Assembly: GCF_050337045.1 (NCBI RefSeq)
Contig: NZ_JAKJSO010000018.1
Location: 62,001-126,000, forward strand
DNA: 64,000 nt
Direction of reading: 5' to 3'
DNA from: Photobacterium kagoshimensis
GTDB taxonomy: Bacteria; Pseudomonadota; Gammaproteobacteria; Enterobacterales; Vibrionaceae
The notes under the pieces were generated by a model. That model saw only the letters and a list, made by a program, of their open reading frames with translations. It was not told the DNA's origin and did no database searches. Numbering within the stretch: position 1 is the stretch's first letter; every line of letters starts with the position of its first letter. A program made the translations under genes and the position numbers. Positions 35,357-43,209 of the stretch are shown in pieces.

Positions 35357-36580
35357 ATGGCTCCTAAAACGACAGAAGCTTTAAAAACACCAAGTACATC
35401 GGATGTATCACTCCCAGCAGATAAGAAACAAAGCTTGCTCTATAATCCCACCTTCCGTGCCATTATTTTCCAAGCTTTAGCCGTTGTTGGGCTGTTTTTC
35501 TTTTTATACACCATCGTCAGCAATGCCCTTGCTAACCTCGATGCCCGCGGTATCGCCACAGGGTTTGGCTTTCTAGAGCAAGAAGCTGGCTTTGGTATTG
35601 GCTTAACCCTCATTGAATACAACGAAACTTACTCATACGGACGCACCTTTATTATCGGTTTGCTCAATACGGCATTAGTGTCTGTGCTTGGCATTCTATT
35701 GGCCACTCTATTGGGCTTTATTATCGGTATCGCCCGATTGTCATCTAACTGGATAGTCAGCCGTTTAGCGGCAGTGTACATTGAAACTTTCCGTAACATT
35801 CCACTCTTACTACAAATCTTTTTTTGGTACTTTGCGGTTTTGCAAGTGCTCCCCTCTCCACGTCAAAGCTTGAGTTTGGGTGAAAGTGTTTTCCTGAATG
35901 TACGTGGATTATATTTCGCTAAACCCGTTTTCGAGCAAGGTTCTATGTGGATGGGATTGGCACTGGCTATCGGGTTAATACTAAGTATTGCCTATGCCAT
36001 TGTCGCAACACGTAAACAACGCTTAACCGGTCAGCAATCACCTATATTACGTACTGTATTGCTGCTTACTATCGGCTTACCGTTTGTTGCCTATCTTTTG
36101 TCTGGTATGCCTATCTCGCTGGAATACCCAGAACTAAAAGGCTTTAACTTTCGTGGCGGCATTAGCATCCTGCCAGAGCTTGCTGCTTTGTTGTTGGCTC
36201 TGAGTATTTATACCGCTTCTTTCATTGCTGAAATTGTGCGTTCTGGTATTAATGCGGTGAGTTATGGTCAAACAGAAGCCGCCTTAGCGCTAGGGCTACC
36301 GCAGGGGAAAACACTTCGTTTTGTCGTTATTCCACAAGCACTGCGTATCATCATCCCTCCTCTCACGAGCCAATATCTCAACCTAACCAAAAACTCCTCA
36401 CTTGCGATGGCAATAGGTTATCCCGATTTAGTCTCAGTTTTTGCAGGCACAACGCTAAACCAGACAGGACAAGCGATAGAAATTATTGCAATGACAATGG
36501 GGGTCTACCTCACATTAAGTTTGGTGACATCGTACTTAATGAATATCTACAACAGCAAAGTCGCTTTGGTGGAGAGGTAA
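35357..36580 (+). CDS. aapQ: General L-amino acid ABC transporter permease AapQ
   Basis: Inner-membrane permease, 407 residues, the longer-than-usual length of AapQ because of an extended N-terminal part and a large loop between helices. Seen: LLNTALVSVLGILLATLLGF, the family segment ETFRNIPLLLQIFFWYFAVL, and the ATPase-coupling loop TEAALALGLPQGKTLRFVVI followed by PQALRIIIPPLTSQYLNLTK. It begins 38 bases after the aapJ/aapQ hairpin and ends three bases before aapM. Confidence 0.94.
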   Translation: MAPKTTEALKTPSTSDVSLPADKKQSLLYNPTFRAIIFQALAVVGLFFFLYTIVSNALANLDARGIATGFGFLEQEAGFGIGLTLIEYNETYSYGRTFIIGLLNTALVSVLGILLATLLGFIIGIARLSSNWIVSRLAAVYIETFRNIPLLLQIFFWYFAVLQVLPSPRQSLSLGESVFLNVRGLYFAKPVFEQGSMWMGLALAIGLILSIAYAIVATRKQRLTGQQSPILRTVLLLTIGLPFVAYLLSGMPISLEYPELKGFNFRGGISILPELAALLLALSIYTASFIAEIVRSGINAVSYGQTEAALALGLPQGKTLRFVVIPQALRIIIPPLTSQYLNLTKNSSLAMAIGYPDLVSVFAGTTLNQTGQAIEIIAMTMGVYLTLSLVTSYLMNIYNSKVALVER

Positions 36581-36583
36581 TGT

Positions 36584-37681
36584 ATGAGTAAACATCAATT
36601 CCAGCCCGACCTACCGCCACCAGCTAATACGATAGGTATTGTCGGCTGGTCTAGAAAACACCTGTTCTCATCAACGCTAAACACCATTTTAACTTTTGTT
36701 CTTGGCTATATTGCACTGATGGGCATTTGGAGTGCTTTTGATTGGGCTTTTTTAACCGCAGATTGGGTGGGAACAACCCGTGATGACTGTACCAGTGAAG
36801 GGGCATGTTGGGTTTTCATCAATGTGCGTTTTGAGCAGTTTATGTTTGGTTTCTATCCTTCCGATCAGTTATGGCGACCACAACTGTTTTACTTTACGCT
36901 CGCCATATTTATTACCTTACTTGCCATCGAGTCCACACCAGGCCGTAAATGGATTTGGCTAATTTTCGTCAATATCTACCCCTTCTTTGCTGCCATCTTG
37001 CTCTACGGTGGTTTGTTTGGGTTAGACGTTGTTGAAACGCATTTATGGGGCGGCCTATTAGTCACCCTTATTATTGCCATCGTGGGTATTGTGGTTTCGC
37101 TACCGATTGGGGTTTTTCTTGCCCTCGGCAGACGGTCAGATATGCCAATAATCCGCAGTATTTGCACTGTTTACATTGAGATTTGGCGTGGCGTACCACT
37201 CATTACCGTGCTTTTTATGGCTTCAGTAATGTTGCCATTGTTCCTGACCAGTGAAATGGAAATGAACAAGTTAGTACGGGCATTAATCGGGGTGGTCATG
37301 TTCAGTGCTGCTTACATGGCAGAAGTGGTACGTGGCGGTTTACAGGCTATCCCGAAAGGTCAATACGAAGCGGCAGATGCCTTAGGGCTGACCTACTGGC
37401 GAAAAATGTATCTAATTGTTTTACCGCAAGCGCTAAAAATTACTATTCCATCCATTGTAAACACCTTCATCGGCCTATTTAAAGACACCAGTTTAGTGCT
37501 CATTATCGGTATGTTTGATGTGCTCGGTATCGGCCAAGCAGCAAATACCGACCCCAATTGGCTTGGATTCGCCACAGAGAGCTACGTTTTTGTTGCCCTC
37601 GTCTTTTGGATTTTCTGTTTCAGCATGTCTCGTTACAGCATTTATTTAGAAAATAAGCTGCATACCGGCCATAAACGTTAA
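36584..37681 (+). CDS. aapM: General L-amino acid ABC transporter permease AapM
   Basis: Second permease, 365 residues. Seen: an N-terminal extension with helices before the core, an extracytoplasmic region with two Cys (DDCTSEGACW), then the core with SLPIGVFLALGRRSDMP, EIWRGVPLITVLFMA, the coupling loop YEAADALGLTYWRKM and PQALKITIPSIVNTFIGLFK. GGAGAGG lies upstream of the ATG at the very end of aapQ; the three-base gap indicates coupled translation. Confidence 0.94.
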   Translation: MSKHQFQPDLPPPANTIGIVGWSRKHLFSSTLNTILTFVLGYIALMGIWSAFDWAFLTADWVGTTRDDCTSEGACWVFINVRFEQFMFGFYPSDQLWRPQLFYFTLAIFITLLAIESTPGRKWIWLIFVNIYPFFAAILLYGGLFGLDVVETHLWGGLLVTLIIAIVGIVVSLPIGVFLALGRRSDMPIIRSICTVYIEIWRGVPLITVLFMASVMLPLFLTSEMEMNKLVRALIGVVMFSAAYMAEVVRGGLQAIPKGQYEAADALGLTYWRKMYLIVLPQALKITIPSIVNTFIGLFKDTSLVLIIGMFDVLGIGQAANTDPNWLGFATESYVFVALVFWIFCFSMSRYSIYLENKLHTGHKR

Positions 37682-37695
37682 GCAAGGATAGCATT

Positions 37696-38451
37696 ATGAC
37701 AGACAGCACCATTATCACGGATCCGATGATCCAGCTAACTGATGTCAACAAATGGTATGGACAATTTCATGTCCTGAAAAACATCAACCTTAACGTTGCC
37801 AAAGGTGAAAAGATTGTGATTTGCGGCCCATCAGGTTCTGGCAAATCGACTATGATCCGTTGTATTAACCGACTGGAAGAACACCAAAAAGGCCAAATAT
37901 TGGTAGCAGGAAATAAACTAACTGACGATCTTAAAAATATCGAATTGGTGAGAAAAGAAGTGGGGATGTGCTTTCAGCACTTTAACCTTTTCCCGCACTT
38001 AACAGTCTTAGAGAACTGCACGCTCGCCCCTATTTGGGTGAAAAAGATGCCGAAGAAAGAAGCCGATGACATTGCGATGCGCTACCTCGAGCGCGTAAAA
38101 ATCCCAGATCAGGCAGATAAATACCCCGGTCAACTGTCAGGTGGCCAACAGCAACGGGTTGCGATTGCACGCTCGCTCTGTATGAATCCACAAATCATGC
38201 TGTTCGATGAGCCGACATCGGCACTCGACCCAGAGATGGTTCGTGAAGTACTAGACGTCATGGTAGAGCTCGCCAATGAAGGAATGACCATGCTGTGTGT
38301 GACGCATGAAATGGGTTTTGCACGGCAAGTTGCTGATAGAGTGATATTTATGGATCAAGGGGAAATCATTGAAGAAAATAACCCACAAGATTTCTTCGAT
38401 AACCCTCAATCAGATCGAACACAATTATTTTTGAGTCAAATTTTACATTAA
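37696..38451 (+). CDS. aapP: General L-amino acid ABC transporter ATPase AapP
   Basis: Cytoplasmic ATPase, 251 residues, of the polar amino acid uptake class. Seen: Walker A GPSGSGKST (44-52), Q-loop CFQHFNLFPHLTVLEN, ABC signature LSGGQQQRVAIARSL, Walker B IMLFDEPTSALDPEMV and the switch histidine VTHEMGFARQ. AAGGA precedes the ATG. It is the last gene of aapJQMP. No strong T-tailed hairpin follows; the next 290 bases up to yccA contain only weak repeats. Confidence 0.96.
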   Translation: MTDSTIITDPMIQLTDVNKWYGQFHVLKNINLNVAKGEKIVICGPSGSGKSTMIRCINRLEEHQKGQILVAGNKLTDDLKNIELVRKEVGMCFQHFNLFPHLTVLENCTLAPIWVKKMPKKEADDIAMRYLERVKIPDQADKYPGQLSGGQQQRVAIARSLCMNPQIMLFDEPTSALDPEMVREVLDVMVELANEGMTMLCVTHEMGFARQVADRVIFMDQGEIIEENNPQDFFDNPQSDRTQLFLSQILH

Positions 38452-38741
38452 CCAATCGATCAAGCGCATAATAGCCCTCTGTTTTGGTTATAGCTTGAGC
38501 AAAGGGTTGTTTTCTTTATAATGCAAAATGTGAGTTCACTCATAAAACTGGCGAGTTGTAACATTCATTTACAACTTCGATGCTCACGCTAACGAAATGT
38601 TAAGTATTATCTAGCCACTAGCTCTAAGACATATTCGTGTTAGGAAGTAATAAAATGTGGGCACAAACTTGCATTAGTGAACTTTTAACCCCATATATGT
38701 CTTAACAGATAACAATATTATTAACCCTAAGGGGAGTCTTC

Positions 38742-39407
38742 ATGAACGATCGTAGTGTCAACCATAGTGGTGCGTACGAAAGCGTGCTTTCTACAAACAA
38801 GGTACTTCGTAATACCTACTTCTTACTTTCAATGACATTAGTCTGGTCTGCTGTTGTTGCGGGCTTCGCAATGGCGATGAACCTTCCGCATCCAGGCCTA
38901 ATCATTACGCTTGTGGGTTTTTACGGCTTAATGTTCTTTACTGAAAAGAATCGTAACAACTCTATGGGTCTTGTGGGCACATTCGCACTAACAGGCTTTA
39001 TGGGTTACACCCTAGGCCCTATCCTAAACATGTACGTTGGTGCAGGTATGGGTGATGCGATCATTACAGCTCTTGGCGGTACGGCACTAACATTCCTTGC
39101 TTGTTCTGCTTACGCGCTAACAACTAAGCGTGATCTATCGTTCCTTAACGGCATGATAATGGCAGGCTTCTTTGCAATTATTGCCGCTGTTGTAGCGAAT
39201 ATCTTCCTGCAACTACCAGCGCTTTCTCTAGCGATTAGCGCAATGTTTGTATTGTTCTCTTCAGCAGCCATTCTGTTGACGACTCAATCAATCATTCGTG
39301 GTGGTGAAACAAGCTACATTTCAGCAACGGTTACGTTGTATGTTTCTATCTACAACCTATTCTTGAGCCTACTTCAGCTACTAGGCATCATGGGTGGCGA
39401 CGATTAA
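38742..39407 (+). CDS. yccA: Bax inhibitor-1 family membrane protein YccA
   Basis: Seven-helix inner-membrane protein, 221 residues, of the BI-1/YccA group; E. coli YccA is a substrate and modulator of the FtsH protease. Seen: the N-terminal SGAYESVLSTNKVLRNTYFL, the central GYTLGPILNMY and the C-terminal ATVTLYVSIYNLFLSLLQLLG, the family hallmark. AAGGGGAG precedes the ATG. It opens a block whose gene content (yccA, tusE, yccX, rlmI) is shared with E. coli, here with its own terminator. Confidence 0.95.
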   Translation: MNDRSVNHSGAYESVLSTNKVLRNTYFLLSMTLVWSAVVAGFAMAMNLPHPGLIITLVGFYGLMFFTEKNRNNSMGLVGTFALTGFMGYTLGPILNMYVGAGMGDAIITALGGTALTFLACSAYALTTKRDLSFLNGMIMAGFFAIIAAVVANIFLQLPALSLAISAMFVLFSSAAILLTTQSIIRGGETSYISATVTLYVSIYNLFLSLLQLLGIMGGDD

Positions 39408-39423
39408 TCGTTACTAAGAATTC

Positions 39424-39451
39424 TAAAAAGCACCTTCTGAGGTGCTTTTTT
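39424..39451 (+). terminator. Rho-independent terminator of yccA
   Basis: Stem AAAGCACCT/AGGTGCTTT, loop TCTG, seven T residues. Confidence 0.93.
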
Positions 39452-39600
39452 TATGCCTGCTATTCACACCAATACGCCATGTTCCTCCGTCAACTGAATA
39501 GAATCGCGTGTCGTTCATGCCAAGGAAAAATCGTAACTTCTACTTGCAGCCGTTCCTTTGAATCACTATTCTGGCATCGTTCCAAATGTTGAGGCGTACC

Positions 39601-39930
39601 ATGCTTGAATTCCAAGGTAAAACTATTGAAACCGATGCTCAGGGTTACTTAAAAAACGTTGAGGATTGGACACCCGAACTTGTTCCTATGCTGGCAGAAG
39701 AAGAAACCATTGAGCTAACAGAAGCACATTGGGAAGTTGTTCATTTCGTGCGTGAGTTCTATATAGAATTCAACACCTCGCCTGCTGTTCGTATGCTTGT
39801 TAAAGCCATGGCGAAAAAGTACGGTGAAGAAAAAGGCAGTTCTCGCTACCTTTATAAGCTCTTCCCTAAAGGGCCAGCAAAACAAGCGACTAAGCTTGCA
39901 GGTCTGCCTAAGCCCGTAAAATGTATCTAG
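39601..39930 (+). CDS. tusE: Sulfurtransferase TusE
   Basis: Last relay protein of the TusA-TusBCD-TusE sulphur chain that delivers persulfide to MnmA for 2-thiouridine in tRNA wobble positions. 109 residues, DsrC/TusE fold. Seen: LTEAHWEVVHFVREFY, NTSPAVRMLVKAM, SRYLYKLFPKGPAKQATKLAG and the penultimate catalytic Cys108 in the PVKCI end. ATG 39601 with GAGG six bases upstream is preferred, giving MLEFQGK as in E. coli; an ATG at 39586 adds five residues. Confidence 0.96.
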   Translation: MLEFQGKTIETDAQGYLKNVEDWTPELVPMLAEEETIELTEAHWEVVHFVREFYIEFNTSPAVRMLVKAMAKKYGEEKGSSRYLYKLFPKGPAKQATKLAGLPKPVKCI

Positions 39931-39938
39931 CTTAAAAT

Positions 39939-39974
39939 GAGCAGCTCCCCATCACGGTATAGCTGCTCTTTTTT
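39939..39974. terminator. Terminator between tusE and yccX
   Basis: Stem GAGCAGCT/AGCTGCTC with a 13-base loop and six T residues; the A content on the other side lets it also end yccX transcripts weakly. Confidence 0.85.
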
Positions 39975-39983
39975 ATCCAGCAC

Positions 39984-40256
39984 CTACAAAATTTCAAAAC
40001 CATCAACGTGGCGCCATTCCACCTCATCTGCTTCGACATCAGTTACCTTTGATGTTTTAGGCCCTTCTTGTAACCATGACAGTAACTGGGTTATTGCTTC
40101 TTCATGACCACACGCAAGCACCTCAACCGAACCATCAGGTAAGTTTTTCGCATATCCTGTTAAACCGTATTTTAAGCCTTCATGAGCAGTATGAAAACGA
40201 AAGCCCACCCCCTGAACTCGTCCTTTTATCCTTGCTTTTACACAAATCTGTGACAT
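39984..40256 (-). CDS. yccX: Acylphosphatase YccX
   Basis: Hydrolyses the carboxyl-phosphate bond of acyl phosphates; 90 residues, full length for the family. Seen: GRVQGVGFR20F with the phosphate-binding arginine, and the catalytic Asn38 in AKNLPDGSVEV. A Cys at position 5, as in YccX. GAGGTGAG precedes the ATG. Transcribed against tusE, unlike a simple operon. Confidence 0.95.
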   Translation of the reverse strand: MSQICVKARIKGRVQGVGFRFHTAHEGLKYGLTGYAKNLPDGSVEVLACGHEEAITQLLSWLQEGPKTSKVTDVEADEVEWRHVDGFEIL

Positions 40257-40345
40257 GGCTCACCTCAAGATTACATTCACATTCCCGATATAGTACTAAC
40301 AGTTTTATTATCTAGCTGCGCATTAATGTTTATATAGGAACACAC

Positions 40346-41746
40346 ATGAAAGAAGTTGCTTTTCGATGGATTGATAAATACCTTATTCACCTGAAACTAC
40401 AGGAAAAGTTCTATCTACTTTTTCTTTTGCCTTTTATCGCAGTTATCAGCGTCAGTGCAATTTTAGTCGATGCTGCAAGTAAACACCGTATTGAAAATAC
40501 AACAAATCATGTCGTTTCAATGTCTGCATTACTCTCTTCTCAGCAGATTGAACGTTCGGATGCGATGTCTTTACTTATCAACAGTGGTGTACATGTAGGC
40601 TCGGGTGAAATTTCTTCTACCGTTCAGGGGATGAACTACACCATTAGTGCTGTTGAGTCAGCCAGCGTATTCAGTTATTTATCGCCACTTCAAATTGGTT
40701 TTTCTACTGTATTGCTGATCATTATGTTGGCATCGGTATATTACATCATGTCTTTCATTGGTGGTGCGATGTTTACTATGCACAAAGCACTACAAGGCTT
40801 GGCTGATGGTGATTTAACAGGCCGCTTAAATTTCTTCCCAGTACGTGATGAATTCAGCATGATTGCCATTACAATTGACCGCGTAGCAGAGCGTGAGCAA
40901 AAACTGGTTCAGGCAACACAAGAAGCTACGGCATTAATGCAGCAAATCAGCAGTCAATTACGCCAGAGTACCCTACAAAGCGAATCACTTTCTTCAGGGC
41001 AACAGCAACACCTTGATTCACTTGCCAGTGCAACAGAAGAGATGGCTTCATCTATTCGTGAAGTTGCCACACATGCTCACGATACATCCGATCAAACTCG
41101 TGAAGCGCAAGCGGTAAGCGAAAAAGGCCGTGAGCAAGTTAATGCAACTAAATCGGCAATCTCAACTCTATCAGGCGAAATAAACCAAGCCTCTGAAGCG
41201 GTTAACGAGCTTGATAGCAATGCTGCAAAAATCGATGACGTTGTCACCACCATCAATAGCATTTCTGAACAAACTAACCTTCTCGCATTAAATGCCGCTA
41301 TTGAAGCAGCGCGAGCTGGTGAACAAGGACGTGGTTTTGCTGTGGTTGCCGATGAGGTACGTACGCTTGCAGGGCGTACCCAGAGTGCCACTGTTGAAAT
41401 TCAGCAAATGATTGAAGCATTGCAAGCTAATAGCCAGCAGCTGATGTCAGTAATGAAAAACACAGTGGAGAATGCATCTAACAGCGAACAACTAATGGAT
41501 AATGTTGATAATGAAATCGGCCAAATTACCGAACGTAACCAACAAATTTCCGATCGTAGTACAGAGATTGCAGCCGCTGCAGAGCAACAAGGGGCTGTCG
41601 CTGATAACATCGCTAACAGCGTAGAACAAGTACGCGGGCAGTCACGTCAAATTGCAGAGATGATTTCAGCATCATCCAGTGAGATTGAACGCTTGAATCA
41701 ACAAGCTGATGTACTGGAGTCGTTAATGAGCGGTTTAAAAGCCTAG
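40346..41746 (+). CDS. Methyl-accepting chemotaxis protein with small periplasmic part
   Basis: Chemoreceptor of 466 residues. Seen: membrane helix at about 20-42, a short periplasmic stretch of roughly 80 residues, second helix at about 118-142, HAMP-like linker (LADGDLTGRLNF) and the signalling coil with the conserved tip EQTNLLALNAAIEAARAGE (around residue 310). The periplasmic part is too short for a Cache or four-helix sensor, so it may sense through partner proteins, the membrane or energy state. AATAGGAA is upstream. It sits between yccX and rlmI, which are adjacent in E. coli, so it is probably an insertion into that block. Confidence 0.93.
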   Translation: MKEVAFRWIDKYLIHLKLQEKFYLLFLLPFIAVISVSAILVDAASKHRIENTTNHVVSMSALLSSQQIERSDAMSLLINSGVHVGSGEISSTVQGMNYTISAVESASVFSYLSPLQIGFSTVLLIIMLASVYYIMSFIGGAMFTMHKALQGLADGDLTGRLNFFPVRDEFSMIAITIDRVAEREQKLVQATQEATALMQQISSQLRQSTLQSESLSSGQQQHLDSLASATEEMASSIREVATHAHDTSDQTREAQAVSEKGREQVNATKSAISTLSGEINQASEAVNELDSNAAKIDDVVTTINSISEQTNLLALNAAIEAARAGEQGRGFAVVADEVRTLAGRTQSATVEIQQMIEALQANSQQLMSVMKNTVENASNSEQLMDNVDNEIGQITERNQQISDRSTEIAAAAEQQGAVADNIANSVEQVRGQSRQIAEMISASSSEIERLNQQADVLESLMSGLKA

Positions 41747-41772
41747 TTTAGCTTTGCCTTATCAAACGACTC

Positions 41773-41804
41773 AAAAGACAAGTTGCTTCTGCGACTTGTC
41801 TTTT
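41773..41804 (+). terminator. Rho-independent terminator of the chemoreceptor
   Basis: Stem AAAAGACAAGT/ACTTGTCTTTT with a ten-base loop and T tail. Confidence 0.92.
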
Positions 41805-41876
41805 CTTTATGTGCGGCCTAATCCCCTCGCGACGAGCTAAAGCACAATATTCTCTGTGAAGCGGCTCAATACCTTG

Positions 41877-41926
41877 TTCAGATTGGTATTACGGCCAGAA
41901 GTTGCTATTATGCGCCCCAATCTGAA
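41877..41926 (+). promoter_or_regulatory. rlmI promoter framed by a 10-base inverted repeat
   Basis: Candidate promoter: -35 TTGGTA (41883-41888), 17-base spacer, -10 TATTAT (41906-41911), about 35 bases before rlmI. The arms TTCAGATTGG (41877-41886) and CCAATCTGAA (41917-41926) are perfectly complementary and overlap the -35 and the start region. Confidence 0.55.
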
Positions 41927-41944
41927 TACCCTATTAGGCTCGTC

Positions 41945-43135
41945 ATGACAGCATCTATCTATTTGGTTAAGGGACGTGAAAAGTCGCTTCGCCGCCGTCA
42001 CCCTTGGATTTTTTCTCGCGGCATTCAACGCATTGAAGGTAAACCTGAACTGGGCGATACAGTTGACGTTTACGATCACAAAGGCGAATGGCTTGCTCGT
42101 GGTGCATTCTCACCACAATCTCAAATCCGTGTTCGCGTTTGGACGTTTGACAAAAAAGAAAAAGTTGATGTTAACTTCTTCATTAATCGCATTCAAAAAG
42201 CGCAAGGTTTACGTGACATTTTAGCTGAACGTGATGGTCTGACTGGTTACCGCTTAATTGCAGCAGAATCGGATGGCCTGCCAGGTATCACTATCGACCG
42301 TTACCAAGACTACTTTGTTTGTCAGCTACTAAGTGCAGGTGCAGAAGCACAAAAAGACGCACTGATTGAAGCACTAAATACGTGCTACCCAGATTGTAAT
42401 ATTTACGAACGTTCTGATGTTGCGGTTCGTAAAAAAGAAGGCTTAAAACTTCGAACTGGCGTACTTTCAGGCCAAGAGCCACCGCAGTTTGTAGTCATTG
42501 AAGAAAATGGCGTAAAAATCAACGTTGATATTATGGGTGGTCACAAAACAGGTTTCTACCTAGACCAACGTGATAGCCGTGAAGCAGCGGTGAAATACGT
42601 TAACGGTAAGCGCGTACTTAACTGTTTCTGTTATACCGGCGGCTTTGGTTTATACGCACTGAAAGGTAACGCAAGCAAAGTTGTGAACGTTGATGTTTCT
42701 CAACACGCACTTGATACCGCTCGCTTGAATACTGAAATTAACGGTCTTCCAGTCGAAAACGCTGAGTTCTTAAATGCTGATGTATTTAAGCTGCTACGTG
42801 AATATCGTGAACGCGGTGAGCTATTTGATGTTGTGATTATGGATCCACCTAAATTTGCTGAGTCGAAAAACCAGCTGGTTGGTGCTTGCCGTGGTTACAA
42901 AGATATCAACATGCTAGCCATGCAAATCCTTAAGCCTGGCGGTACGCTTCTGACTTATTCTTGCTCTGGTTTAATGGATAATAATTTATTCCAAAAAATC
43001 ATTGCAGATGCAGCACTAGATGCACACCGTGAAGTACAGTTTATTGAGCGTTTTAGCCAAGCGGCAGACCACCCTCTAGACAGTGCTTACCCTGAAGGTT
43101 TCTATCTGAAAGGTTTTGCGTGTTACGTTAAGTAA
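41945..43135 (+). CDS. rlmI: 23S rRNA m5C1962 methyltransferase RlmI
   Basis: Uses S-adenosylmethionine to methylate C1962 of 23S rRNA; 396 residues as in E. coli. Seen: N-terminal PUA domain with LVKGREKSLRRRHPWIFS, a connecting beta domain, GHKTGFYLDQRDSR, the SAM site NCFCYTGGFGLYAL, and the catalytic-site MDPPKFAESKNQ with later YSCSG. The start ATG at 41945 lies directly after the promoter region with no strong Shine-Dalgarno (AGGCTCGTC). Terminated by a hairpin shared with the convergent gene. Confidence 0.96.
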   Translation: MTASIYLVKGREKSLRRRHPWIFSRGIQRIEGKPELGDTVDVYDHKGEWLARGAFSPQSQIRVRVWTFDKKEKVDVNFFINRIQKAQGLRDILAERDGLTGYRLIAAESDGLPGITIDRYQDYFVCQLLSAGAEAQKDALIEALNTCYPDCNIYERSDVAVRKKEGLKLRTGVLSGQEPPQFVVIEENGVKINVDIMGGHKTGFYLDQRDSREAAVKYVNGKRVLNCFCYTGGFGLYALKGNASKVVNVDVSQHALDTARLNTEINGLPVENAEFLNADVFKLLREYRERGELFDVVIMDPPKFAESKNQLVGACRGYKDINMLAMQILKPGGTLLTYSCSGLMDNNLFQKIIADAALDAHREVQFIERFSQAADHPLDSAYPEGFYLKGFACYVK

Positions 43136-43159
43136 TCGTACATTACCTGAAAATAAAAA

Positions 43160-43188
43160 CATAAGCCCAGCAAATGCTGGGCTTATTA
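43160..43188. terminator. Bidirectional terminator between rlmI and the fusion protein
   Basis: Stem ATAAGCCCAGCA/TGCTGGGCTTAT with a two-base loop; T-rich on the plus side and TTTT on the minus side. Confidence 0.85.
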
Positions 43189-43209
43189 TTGATCACATAA
43201 CTATTTCTA

